A stretch of 64,000 nt of DNA, taken from assembly GCF_021369635.1 (NCBI RefSeq), contig NZ_JAJNBZ010000011.1, positions 1,425 through 65,424 on the forward strand, written 5' to 3'. Made by a program: the position numbers and the translations under genes. The DNA is from Paenibacillus profundus. GTDB taxonomy: Bacteria; Bacillota; Bacilli; Paenibacillales; Paenibacillaceae. Of this stretch, positions 7,491 through 16,332 are shown piece after piece. The notes below the pieces were generated by a model that saw nothing but the letters and a program-made list of their open reading frames with translations, did not search any database and was not told the origin of the DNA. Each line of letters opens with the position of its first letter. Within the stretch, counting starts at the first letter, position 1.

Positions 7491-10400
7491 ACAATGTATG
7501 GAATCAATTTTCCATCCACGATGACCTGATTGATGTTCGCGAGCGTAAGCTGCTCCCCCAATGGAACTACGACTTGATACTTCGGCTCGCCGGACGCTTG
7601 ACCAGCCGACTGACTCGAATCTGTGCCCGGTGCAGTGTCGCTGCCTTCCGCATTGGGAGCACCGTTAGCCGCTTCTGTACCATTATCGCCATCCTTCACT
7701 TCCCCATTCCCGGCGTCTGCGCGCTTCTTATCTGCGGCAGAATCGTCGCCATCCTCATTGTTGCCGTCCCCGCTCTTATCGGATTCAGCAGAATTGTCGG
7801 AGTCGGCGGCGGTATCGGAGGAGGATGAATCTGATGTACCGCTGGTCGCACCCGCTGACGAAGTCTCTGCGGATCCGGCAGCGGTCGTGCAAGCATGCTG
7901 CAGCTGCTTATCCGTGAACGACCGTTCCGTACCGTCATCAAGCTTCACTATAATCGCCTTTGCCTGAAACGCCGTACACTCAGAAGCCGTGCCGAAGTCG
8001 AACACAAGCTCCGTCGCCAGCTTTTTCACGCCATCAACGTCTTCCTCTACGTCCCGCGCGAATACCGCCGGCTGCTTATCCACAGCAGTCTGTACATCAC
8101 CCAGCGTCTTCGCATCTTCTGCAGGCTTGTCCGCCAACGCCTGCTTGTCCTTGTCGAATACCCCTGCGGCAAACAGACCAATCAGCGCCCCCCCAATAAC
8201 GACGACAGCCGCTAATGAAAACAAGCTTGCCTTTCTGTTCCGTCTTATCAGCTTCATGAACGGCGAAGACAGCTCTAGTCGCGCCTTCTCATATACGGCT
8301 TGCAGCCCAGTTCCAGCCTGTGCAAAATATTGGCGATTGGTGCGCTTCTTGAACGCATCGCGATCATATTTTTTGAAGTACGACACAATCGCCGTTGCAT
8401 ATGCAGGAATAAGCTTTCTCGAACCGGCAAAGAGCGGATGCTTCTCGGACCAGTTCATGAACTGGTACACCGTCTCCTTATCCGGAGCATGCTGATTCAA
8501 GTAATGAAGCAGCGCCCCATATTCAGCCAACGCCCTATCGGCTTCACGGTAGAAGGCAAGCACCAGCCTGCCAAATTGAGCAGGCACAAGATCCTTCTGC
8601 AGCCAGCTGCGGCCTAACTGCTGCACCCGATCCATTTCCGTCAACGACAGATCGTCGAACACCGTTGCGTCTGGGTCCCGTTCGCTGAACCAGCGATAAG
8701 CGGACAGCATTACCGCCGCCTGAGACTGCACCTGCTGATTGAAGCGCGCAACCCACTGCTTCACCTCATGCGGATGCTGCAAGAAATCAATTTGTAAAAA
8801 TGACTCCTTCCGCACCTGCTCCAAGTCCAAATCGGTCAGCAGGAACACGTTCGCCGCATAAGACAGCCGCTCCATAAACATCGCATAGTCTGCGCCCGAA
8901 GATCGGGAATCATCGCTCGGCAGTCGCGCAATCCGCTCGAGCACCTCGTTCACAGCCGCTACCGGCTCCACTTCCCGGCGCAGCTTCTCCACCAACTGTG
9001 TCGAAGCCAGCTCCATGAAATAAGCATCACGCAGCACTTGCGGATGCGTACTTGACCAATGATGCGCCAGCTGCACGACGTCAATCGCCTTCTGCGCGGC
9101 ATGGAATTTATGCTGGATGTACGGCTCGAACAGCTCTTTGGATTTGCCGCCTCGCAGCACCGTGTCGAAGAACGATCGGCTTAATTCCGGCTGGCTCTCA
9201 ATCAAGCCATAGAATGATTCAACCCGCTCCTTGCCCTTCTCCATCGCGGCATTATATATGGCGCAGATCAAATAACCAATCAAATTGTTGCCCATATTGG
9301 CGCCGTCCAGCTCATTGTACTCCTTGAAGCATTTCACAATGGACAGATCCGGCACCTGCCGCTGCTTCGCCTGCTCGAATTCACGGTTGAATCGGCCTAG
9401 GAACAGGTCATTTAGGCGCTCCTTGGCCGCAATCGCTCCCGCCGGAGACAAATATTCAAGCATCGCCCGCAGCACCATGCTTCTGTTCGCATCATACAAC
9501 GCGTCATTGCCTTCTTCGATCTGAAAAAACACGGCAAGCTCATGATAACTCGCTATAGCAGTATGCCGCTTTGGGTCCATATCCGCCAACATTTGCTCGG
9601 CAAATTGGTAGAAGCTGTCCGCTCTATCCGGATGTTCCAGATTCGACCAAGCAAAGCTCAAATAAGGCTGCTTCGCAAAGTCGATGTCCACATTCGTGAC
9701 GCGCTGCGAAGCGAGATCGAACGTATAATCCTTGTCGATATTGCGGTCGTTCGGACGCAAGCTTCCTTGCTCGACAAAGGTAAGATGAATGCCCTTCTTG
9801 CTCTGCGGCTCCATCGCGTAGGTGATGAATCCAAGCACGCTGCGGTACGCATAAGGCAGGCTGGCATACAGCAAGCTAAGCAATTGCCCTGCGTTCTCCG
9901 ATATGGACTCTACGGGAACATCCAGCGCAACGTACACCTTCCGCTTCGTTGCAACCGAAGACATAATCGCGAACAGCAGCTGCTTGAACAGCTTCTCATC
10001 GATGCCGAGGCTTGCGAGCAGCGCTGCGGGTGAAGCTGGAAGAGACGGGTCTGCTGCGACGGGCAAGCGCTCTAATTCCGGAAGCGTCATGCCTGTCTCG
10101 ATATCATAGCTTTCGGCAAACGATGCATTCAGTAAAGAGACATAATCTCTGGCCGTATCCGCCGCGCGCTCCGCAGGAATGACATAGTTATGAGAGAAGA
10201 AGGCGCTGCGCAATCCCGTAAAATCAGTCGCTTGATAGACGCTGCAGCCGAGCACCATCTGCCCTGTGTCCGTATGAAACAGGTGTACTGCCTTCGGATA
10301 AGCGGCATCGTCCTTCTCACCGCGTGCGGTCAGCCCCGCCGGGGCGTCATAGACGCAGAACGGATGCAGCACCTTTTTAATAAAGCTAGGGTCCAGCCCA

Positions 10401-10504
10401 TCAGACTTGGCAATCGTGTCATAGCCTTCCGTAGAGCGAAATATCCCGCGCCGCTCTCGTGTGTACATCTGCTGCTGGATCGGTGTGGGAGTCATAGGCG
10501 TCAC
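7484..10504 (-). CDS. GAP1-family GTPase-associated protein, C-terminal membrane anchor
   Basis: A 1006-aa protein whose N-terminal about 140 residues (QMYTRERRGIFRSTEGYDTI, then the YPKAVHLFHTDTGQMVLG region) match the GAP1-N2 domain, followed by a GAP1-M-like helical region. A single membrane helix lies at about 758-783 (LAAVVVIGGALIGLFAAGVF). The outside tail is long, acidic and rich in Ser, Asp and Gly. GAP1 proteins are known mainly from their linkage to TRAFAC-type GTPases; the biochemical role is not established. Its GTG start overlaps the GTPase stop codon (GTGA), with GGGAGAG 7 bases upstream, so translation is coupled. It is the last gene of a seven-gene operon. Confidence 0.8.
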   Translation of the reverse strand: MTPMTPTPIQQQMYTRERRGIFRSTEGYDTIAKSDGLDPSFIKKVLHPFCVYDAPAGLTARGEKDDAAYPKAVHLFHTDTGQMVLGCSVYQATDFTGLRSAFFSHNYVIPAERAADTARDYVSLLNASFAESYDIETGMTLPELERLPVAADPSLPASPAALLASLGIDEKLFKQLLFAIMSSVATKRKVYVALDVPVESISENAGQLLSLLYASLPYAYRSVLGFITYAMEPQSKKGIHLTFVEQGSLRPNDRNIDKDYTFDLASQRVTNVDIDFAKQPYLSFAWSNLEHPDRADSFYQFAEQMLADMDPKRHTAIASYHELAVFFQIEEGNDALYDANRSMVLRAMLEYLSPAGAIAAKERLNDLFLGRFNREFEQAKQRQVPDLSIVKCFKEYNELDGANMGNNLIGYLICAIYNAAMEKGKERVESFYGLIESQPELSRSFFDTVLRGGKSKELFEPYIQHKFHAAQKAIDVVQLAHHWSSTHPQVLRDAYFMELASTQLVEKLRREVEPVAAVNEVLERIARLPSDDSRSSGADYAMFMERLSYAANVFLLTDLDLEQVRKESFLQIDFLQHPHEVKQWVARFNQQVQSQAAVMLSAYRWFSERDPDATVFDDLSLTEMDRVQQLGRSWLQKDLVPAQFGRLVLAFYREADRALAEYGALLHYLNQHAPDKETVYQFMNWSEKHPLFAGSRKLIPAYATAIVSYFKKYDRDAFKKRTNRQYFAQAGTGLQAVYEKARLELSSPFMKLIRRNRKASLFSLAAVVVIGGALIGLFAAGVFDKDKQALADKPAEDAKTLGDVQTAVDKQPAVFARDVEEDVDGVKKLATELVFDFGTASECTAFQAKAIIVKLDDGTERSFTDKQLQHACTTAAGSAETSSAGATSGTSDSSSSDTAADSDNSAESDKSGDGNNEDGDDSAADKKRADAGNGEVKDGDNGTEAANGAPNAEGSDTAPGTDSSQSAGQASGEPKYQVVVPLGEQLTLANINQVIVDGKLIPYIVK

Positions 10505-11763
10505 AGCTGTTCTCTCCCCTCGATGTAATTCAATTTATACAAGAGCCAAATGAACGGCTCGTCCACGCGGATCGGACTGACAACGCCCTGCAGCTTCTGA
10601 TTGACCGGATTGCTGCCGAGTGCAGACACGGCGAAGTAGGCGGTATCGGAGAAATACACATCCATCGTTCCTTTGAACGGGCGGTCTACCTTCTCGATAA
10701 ATCGCCGGATTTCGCCGTCGATGTTCTCGAATTCGGTGACATCCAAATGTTTACGGTGAACCATGTTGTTAAAAATGTTGCTGTTCGATTTAATGTATTC
10801 GCCGTCCTCGTCCTTCAACGAATGCAGCATGTCACTCTTCGTAAGCACAATCGCGGTAGGAATGTCCGTCTTGTTCTTGTCCTCATAAGCGATGAAGTCT
10901 CCGAACATCGTCAGCACCACGTCGCGGGGTTCGTCGTATTGAGGCACCCATTCGCCTGAAGTATCTCCATATTTAATGCGAATTTTCTCGCGAATCGAAC
11001 GGATTTGGAGCGGATCCACCATGAACAGAATGCCGGCGGAATTTTTAATGTGCTGGCCGTGCAGTCCCAAATAATCCTGATCAACCATACCTTCGCCCGC
11101 GACGTCAAAAAAGACCAGCGTCAGCGGAGGCTTCGCTTCATCCTTGAACACGAATTGGAAAATAAAAGGCTCCTGCATCTTCTCCTTCTGCGTCGAAGCG
11201 AGCAGATCCCCGCGTTCGAACAGCGGCTCTTCGTACATCGTGCGGAACTTGCGGCTAATCTCTGCGTTCAGCGGCATACATGCGGCATCGAAATGATCGG
11301 CCGTCATATGCTGCAGTGTATGAATCAAGGTAGTCATGTACACGGATTTGCCTACTTGGGATGCGCCGATAATCGAAATGATGTTGCTCGGCACTTTACC
11401 TGCCGTCACCGGCAGCTCATTGTGGCAATGCGGGCACAGCCTTCTCCGCGTAACGACACCGTAACGGTCGTTCAGACCGATCAGCACATGATCCGAACGA
11501 ATATGATGCTCCTCTGGGATATCGCGCGGATCGATGACCGCCTCCATGTCATACACTGTGTCCAGGCCGAAGCGTTCCCGGTATTTGTTCAGCTTCTCGT
11601 CTTCCTGCAGCGCGTAGTTCTCATCATCCTCCCGATGATGAGCCGCACGGAATACGGCGTCCTCCGGCGAGAACTTGCTGAAGCAGTACGGACATACGAT
11701 ATCGTAGAATAGCGGTCTGGGCGCCGCCTGCGGCTTCTTCTTAAAAAAATCAAAAATCCCCAT
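10501..11763 (-). CDS. Zinc-ribbon TRAFAC-type GTPase
   Basis: A 420-aa soluble protein. A split zinc ribbon (C24/C27 in CPYC and C110/C113 in CPHC) precedes a P-loop NTPase domain. The P-loop is GASQVGKS (133-140), the G3 motif is DVAGEG (D220) and the G4 motif is TKSD (308-311), which supports GTP rather than ATP. An NKxD variant with TKSD is common in TRAFAC families. GGAGGG stands 8 bases before the ATG. The gene is coupled to the GAP1 gene by a 4-base overlap and lies 13 bases after the beta-sandwich gene, so it probably works with them at the membrane. Its target process is unknown. Confidence 0.85.
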   Translation of the reverse strand: MGIFDFFKKKPQAAPRPLFYDIVCPYCFSKFSPEDAVFRAAHHREDDENYALQEDEKLNKYRERFGLDTVYDMEAVIDPRDIPEEHHIRSDHVLIGLNDRYGVVTRRRLCPHCHNELPVTAGKVPSNIISIIGASQVGKSVYMTTLIHTLQHMTADHFDAACMPLNAEISRKFRTMYEEPLFERGDLLASTQKEKMQEPFIFQFVFKDEAKPPLTLVFFDVAGEGMVDQDYLGLHGQHIKNSAGILFMVDPLQIRSIREKIRIKYGDTSGEWVPQYDEPRDVVLTMFGDFIAYEDKNKTDIPTAIVLTKSDMLHSLKDEDGEYIKSNSNIFNNMVHRKHLDVTEFENIDGEIRRFIEKVDRPFKGTMDVYFSDTAYFAVSALGSNPVNQKLQGVVSPIRVDEPFIWLLYKLNYIEGREQL

Positions 11764-11776
11764 GTTCTTGCCCTCC

Positions 11777-12412
11777 TTATTCCGGTATCAACTCATACAA
11801 TTGCCCGTATAGGCGGCCGTCGGTGAAAAATAATCGGATGTAGTCATCCTTGCCAATCTCAATAACAGGCAGCACATTCCTCCCTGGGGCAAATGACTCG
11901 ACGAATGGATACACGGTCCCATCCTCTTTGTTGGCGGGGTATCCGCCTTGCTTTTTCACATAGCACAGCACATCTTGGGCGACCGGAACCTCTGCCGTCA
12001 CTTGAATTTGCACCGTCTTGTACTTTTTGAACAACCCGCTCTTCTGACGGATTGTGAAATAAATGTTAGCTTTGCCCGTGCTCATCACGATGCGGTTCTC
12101 GCCATCCGGCTGCAGGATGAGCCGCGTCTCGCCGCTTGTCATGACACAAGCGTACACCGTATATACGAGCCGCCCTATTCCTTCAATCCGATCGTAATAG
12201 CCGTTATTCGCTTTATATTCATCTTTGGTATACAGCTTCAGGCCAGCGGTGGGCGGCTGTTCATTCATCCGCTCATCCGCATTGGTCTTGTGAATGTATA
12301 CGGCCTGAACGCCGTCAGGCCACAGCCACCGCAGCGTGCAGCGGTCTTCATCAACGCTATGACTTAATCCGCGGATGACTGGAGTCGTTGAATCCGCATC
12401 GATATACTGCAT
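11777..12412 (-). CDS. Beta-sandwich protein of the GTPase/tubulin operon
   Basis: A 211-aa protein without signal peptide or membrane helix. The N-terminal half has an FN3-like rhythm (CTLRWLWPDGVQAVYIHK, then VYTVYACVMTSGETRL), and the second half repeats it more loosely (IYFTIRQKS to TVQIQVTAEVPV and DYIRLFFTDGRLYGQLYEL). I infer two small beta-sandwich domains, a likely protein-protein adaptor. No catalytic motif is seen. GAGGAGG lies about 9 bases before the ATG. It sits between the VWA gene and the GTPase gene with gaps of 21 and 13 bases. Confidence 0.7.
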   Translation of the reverse strand: MQYIDADSTTPVIRGLSHSVDEDRCTLRWLWPDGVQAVYIHKTNADERMNEQPPTAGLKLYTKDEYKANNGYYDRIEGIGRLVYTVYACVMTSGETRLILQPDGENRIVMSTGKANIYFTIRQKSGLFKKYKTVQIQVTAEVPVAQDVLCYVKKQGGYPANKEDGTVYPFVESFAPGRNVLPVIEIGKDDYIRLFFTDGRLYGQLYELIPE

Positions 12413-12433
12413 CTGTAATCGGCCTCCTCGCGA

Positions 12434-13714
12434 CTAGAATCCTCTGCTGCGGCTGTCCTGCTTCCGCTCCGCCAAGCCGTCCGCGGCGCGTCCAGCCGAG
12501 CCCGGCCGGTGACGCTCTTCACGCGGCACATAACTCTCCTTCACCGGCACGATCAGGGTGAATAACGAGATAACGCCCGCGAGCACAAGGTCGGCGAGCA
12601 GGCGGCACAAGCCATCGGTGAATGGGCGTCCGGTTAGTCCTGTCTCCAGCAATGCGCCGGCTATGAGACCTGCTGCCGCTCCACCGATGGCGAAGCTTCT
12701 CGCCAAGTAGCGGTTGTCGAACACCAAGCCCAATGCCAGACCGATCGCCGCCCCGATAAGGGTCAGCGCCACAAGGCGCAGTATCATGTAGTAGCTGCTG
12801 TCCTTCACCGGACCTGTTCGTTCCGTAATTAATGTCCGGTCTCCGATGGTGCTATAAATCGTATTGAATACAAACGACAACTCGTCTGCTTTTGTAACAT
12901 CATAATATTGTCCGCCGGTAAGGCTTGCGATCTCCTTCAGCAGGATCGCACCGTCCCCGTTAACAAGATTGAGTCCAATCGTGTTCACCGCAATGTTCCG
13001 CTGCTGATACTCCGCCAGCGCTTGGCCTGTATTCAAATCACTTACACCATCCGACAGCAGCACAACCATCGTGCCTCGTCCCGTGTCCTCGTTGTCCTTA
13101 ATCTGCTTCATCGTCTCGGAGAGAGACAGTCCAATATCCGTCCCGCCTCCCAATGAATCGATAGCATCCATCTTGGCATATATGGCGTCTTTCTCCGCTT
13201 GGCCTTTCACTAGCACGAACGGCTGCAGCAGCTCGGCTCTATCGTCAAAAGCGATAACCGCAACGCGCTTGTCACTGTCCATCTCATCAATCATACGCTT
13301 CGCGGCTTCATACCTTTTATTGTGCGGATCGTTCTGCTGCATGCTTCCGGAATGATCAATGACGAGCGCAATGTCTTTGACCGGCTTAGAGCCGCCGATA
13401 TCCAGCTGATATACGAATTCCAGCGCCAGTCCAGCCACGAACAGCATGACCAATGTCGCCGGAACGAGCAGCTTCCAGGAAGCGCCTGTGTATCGCTGCC
13501 GCCAGGATGAACCGTTCAAGCGGGGGGATATCATCTCGGCGATTAAGCAGAACAGACCGATGAAAAAGGCAATGATACCGAAATAGAGGCCGACGACGAT
13601 GATATTCGGCCACTCGCCGAGCAGGCTGTGCAGCAGCCATTCACCGAAAGCAAAGCCGACCGCGCCACCGATCAAGCTGAACAGCAGCATTAGCAAGTTT
13701 ACTTTGCGATTCAT
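12434..13714 (-). CDS. VWA-domain membrane protein (operon copy 2)
   Basis: A 426-aa protein with three N-terminal membrane helices (about 6-25, 38-60, 82-104), a VWA domain at about 113-290 and three more helices near 310-395. The MIDAS is complete: DHSGS (D120, S122, S124), T192 in GGGTDIG and D222 in LLSDG, so it should bind a metal and a partner acidic residue. The VWA domain is probably extracytoplasmic, judging by the odd number of helices before it. Basic C-terminal tail. AAAGGAGG lies 8 bases before the ATG. It belongs to the same minus-strand operon as the tubulin-like and GTPase genes; 154 noncoding bases separate it from the 819-aa gene. Confidence 0.85.
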   Translation of the reverse strand: MNRKVNLLMLLFSLIGGAVGFAFGEWLLHSLLGEWPNIIVVGLYFGIIAFFIGLFCLIAEMISPRLNGSSWRQRYTGASWKLLVPATLVMLFVAGLALEFVYQLDIGGSKPVKDIALVIDHSGSMQQNDPHNKRYEAAKRMIDEMDSDKRVAVIAFDDRAELLQPFVLVKGQAEKDAIYAKMDAIDSLGGGTDIGLSLSETMKQIKDNEDTGRGTMVVLLSDGVSDLNTGQALAEYQQRNIAVNTIGLNLVNGDGAILLKEIASLTGGQYYDVTKADELSFVFNTIYSTIGDRTLITERTGPVKDSSYYMILRLVALTLIGAAIGLALGLVFDNRYLARSFAIGGAAAGLIAGALLETGLTGRPFTDGLCRLLADLVLAGVISLFTLIVPVKESYVPREERHRPGSAGRAADGLAERKQDSRSRGF

Positions 13715-13868
13715 ATGGTTTGCCTCCTTTCCTATGGAATTTAGAAGTTATAGGTTGAACAAGGCAGTGCGAGTGCGAATCGGATTGATGTCCCGTTAGC
13801 CCGTCTGACATCACATCGGTTCGCCTGGCCTTGTTCAGTCTGACACCACGTTAGCCCGACTGGCCCGC

Positions 13869-16328
13869 TCACCTAAGCTCCGGCAGCAGCCCGGGATCAA
13901 TGCCGTGGAACTCATATCCGTTCTGAATGTAGCCTTCATAGTACACTTTGCCGTTCCGGTAATACATCATATCCTCGATGTGGAAACCGCCCATAATGTT
14001 CAGCTTCTCGACGCCGCTGCTTCGTTTCTCATGCACACAGCCGAGCTTGTATATGCGGGACGTATCGTCTGCGCTTAGCGCATAACCAATAAATTCGCTT
14101 GCAGCGTCGCCGAAGAAGTATTTCTCTTCATAGCGGTGTTCGTGCGTATAGTCCAGCAGGCGAATGTTAATCCCTGCATGTTCCTCTAACGTTCGATACA
14201 GCTTCTTGAACAGCTCGTCCTTCGACAGCACCTCCCGGTTGCTGTAATCGATCGTCACGTTGGCCCGCCGCAGCAGTTCTTCCTCGAACGTCTGCTGGAA
14301 CGGCTCGGCAGTCAAAATGTGCTGTCTGCATACTTCAATCAGCCTTGCAGTGAAAGCTTCCATTCCCGACCCCAGCAGATGAGCAATGCTGCCCATATAC
14401 CGCTCTTCGAAGAAGACGCCTTGGCCCCGCTTGGCTTCGATGTCCTGCATAATCGTTGCGGTGACTCGCTCGTAATACTCCATAATGTTCTGACCTATAT
14501 AATCGTCAGCATGGCGAATGCTGTCCAGCGCGGCTTCCCGCAGCGTATGCTCCAGCTTGTTCAACTGCTGTACCTGATGCCTATAGACCGCATGCAGCCG
14601 CTCCAGCTCTGCCTCATACCGCCGATACAACTGAAGCTCCGTCTCCATCCGCAAGAGCTCCAGCTTCCTGCGGTATATGGCATCGAAGAAGCTGCGCACG
14701 AAGCTGCGCACATTGTGCTTGTCCATCAAAGGCAAGCGCTGGAACGACTGTCCCTCCACTCGCTCCTGATACACTTGTTCCAGCTCGGCACGCGCCGAAT
14801 CGAGCGCTCGCGCCAGATCACGAATGCGGGCACGCAGATCCTTCCATACGCTCCCCGCCTCATTGGCTTCATTCGTCCACTCGTACACTTGATGGAATCC
14901 GACCTGTGCATATTCGGACATCTGCTTCTGAATAATACGGTTCAGCTCTTCCGCCGTATTCAACTGCAGCATGTATTTCTCTGCTTCCTTCACATAGTTG
15001 TCCTGAAAATAAACATGGCAGCCGCTTCCGAACAAAGCGGACTCCGCCTCCCGCAGCGACATCCGCTTTAGTTGACCGAAGCTCACATCGTGAGTCATGA
15101 TGCCGTTCATATCGCTGATTCTGCTCTCATCGGGCAAGGCGCGAGCCACGCGGGCAGCCATCGCATTCGGATCCAGCCCGAAGAAGGCCAGCTTCTCCGC
15201 CGCGCTCCAATCCGGTCCGCCCTCCATCCGCAAGACCAGCTCCCGATAGAAATGGTACAGCACGGCTAGCGCAATGGATTGATTCGGGCGCTTAACCCTG
15301 GAGAAGCCAGCTGATACATAGCCTTGGCGGCCGGACTCGGTCATAATGTTATTTTTGAAGGACGTGTTGTTATAGCCGCTAATGTTGAAATCTTGACTCG
15401 AGTCCTTTAGCCTGCGGTTTTTCAACAAATTCATATGGCATATCATTTCGTAATTGTCGTCCATGTCATGGAAAGACGAAATGCCGCGTTCATTTTTGTC
15501 CGACAGCACGTACACGAGATCGAACAATGGCGAGGTGGAATGCGTAACCGGAATCGAGATGCCGTCTTCCGTCACGTGCAAGCGGGCTGAGAACGTGTAA
15601 TCCGCGCTCTGCATGTAATCTAGCTCGCGCAGAAACGCGACGCCCACAGAGCTTGTATATCCGAATGCCTCAACCTGCTCGCGTTCGCTAATGAGCGCAT
15701 ACAAATCCATCTGCACCGACTTGAAAGATTGGCTGAAGATGGATTCGGCAAGCAGCGTAATTTCTGGAATGAACACATTAAGCGGGTCATCGACCCGCGT
15801 AATGACAGCAAGATGGATCCGATCGAACGAGGCGTACAATCGACCATACTCGGCTATATTGTGACTAACCTGACGCAAAGAGCGGTTCAGCTCGAACAGG
15901 TTACCTTCATCCTTGTACAACTGCTGGTATACCTCTTTACGCATCGTCTTCCCTTTTTCTTTCCCTTTGTCTGCGCAGACTGGGAGCACGAGGCGGGTAA
16001 CCTGCCGATGATTCGCGTTCTCGCGGTGAAAATCGTTGGAACGCGCAGCTCCTCTATCAGCCAACGTGTCGTAGCCGGGTGCATCTGCTGAACCTGAGTT
16101 CACAGCATCACCATCCCGCGACACGGCATGCACATACATGACACCGGCACTATTGTCCCACTTGCGTTCATTAATCCGGATCATCGGTTCAATCGCATCC
16201 GCCGTCTTGTCTCCGATAAACAAGAAAACCGTCGGATAATGGATGCTGCTCTGGTCGTCTCCTTTGCCGGTTAGCCTTTCTTCTGCTATCGCATATTCGG
16301 ATGCGAACCGTTCCAAGTATTCGTTCAT
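13869..16328 (-). CDS. Large partner of the tubulin-like protein, coiled-coil centre
   Basis: An 819-aa protein without membrane segments. The N-terminus has a hydrophobic strand followed by an acidic loop (YPTVFLFIGDKTADAIEPM) like a Rossmann beginning. A long charged helical stretch (about 520-660) carries heptad-like Leu/Glu/Arg patterns such as ELERLHAVYRHQVQQLNKLE, and the C-terminus is a mixed domain ending MMYYRNGKVYYEGYIQNGYE. I do not recognise the family. It starts 4 bases after the tubulin-like gene stop, so the two are almost certainly co-translated, and the size and position suggest a structural or regulatory partner of the tubulin-like filament former. Confidence 0.7.
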   Translation of the reverse strand: MNEYLERFASEYAIAEERLTGKGDDQSSIHYPTVFLFIGDKTADAIEPMIRINERKWDNSAGVMYVHAVSRDGDAVNSGSADAPGYDTLADRGAARSNDFHRENANHRQVTRLVLPVCADKGKEKGKTMRKEVYQQLYKDEGNLFELNRSLRQVSHNIAEYGRLYASFDRIHLAVITRVDDPLNVFIPEITLLAESIFSQSFKSVQMDLYALISEREQVEAFGYTSSVGVAFLRELDYMQSADYTFSARLHVTEDGISIPVTHSTSPLFDLVYVLSDKNERGISSFHDMDDNYEMICHMNLLKNRRLKDSSQDFNISGYNNTSFKNNIMTESGRQGYVSAGFSRVKRPNQSIALAVLYHFYRELVLRMEGGPDWSAAEKLAFFGLDPNAMAARVARALPDESRISDMNGIMTHDVSFGQLKRMSLREAESALFGSGCHVYFQDNYVKEAEKYMLQLNTAEELNRIIQKQMSEYAQVGFHQVYEWTNEANEAGSVWKDLRARIRDLARALDSARAELEQVYQERVEGQSFQRLPLMDKHNVRSFVRSFFDAIYRRKLELLRMETELQLYRRYEAELERLHAVYRHQVQQLNKLEHTLREAALDSIRHADDYIGQNIMEYYERVTATIMQDIEAKRGQGVFFEERYMGSIAHLLGSGMEAFTARLIEVCRQHILTAEPFQQTFEEELLRRANVTIDYSNREVLSKDELFKKLYRTLEEHAGINIRLLDYTHEHRYEEKYFFGDAASEFIGYALSADDTSRIYKLGCVHEKRSSGVEKLNIMGGFHIEDMMYYRNGKVYYEGYIQNGYEFHGIDPGLLPELR

Positions 16329-16332
16329 CCGC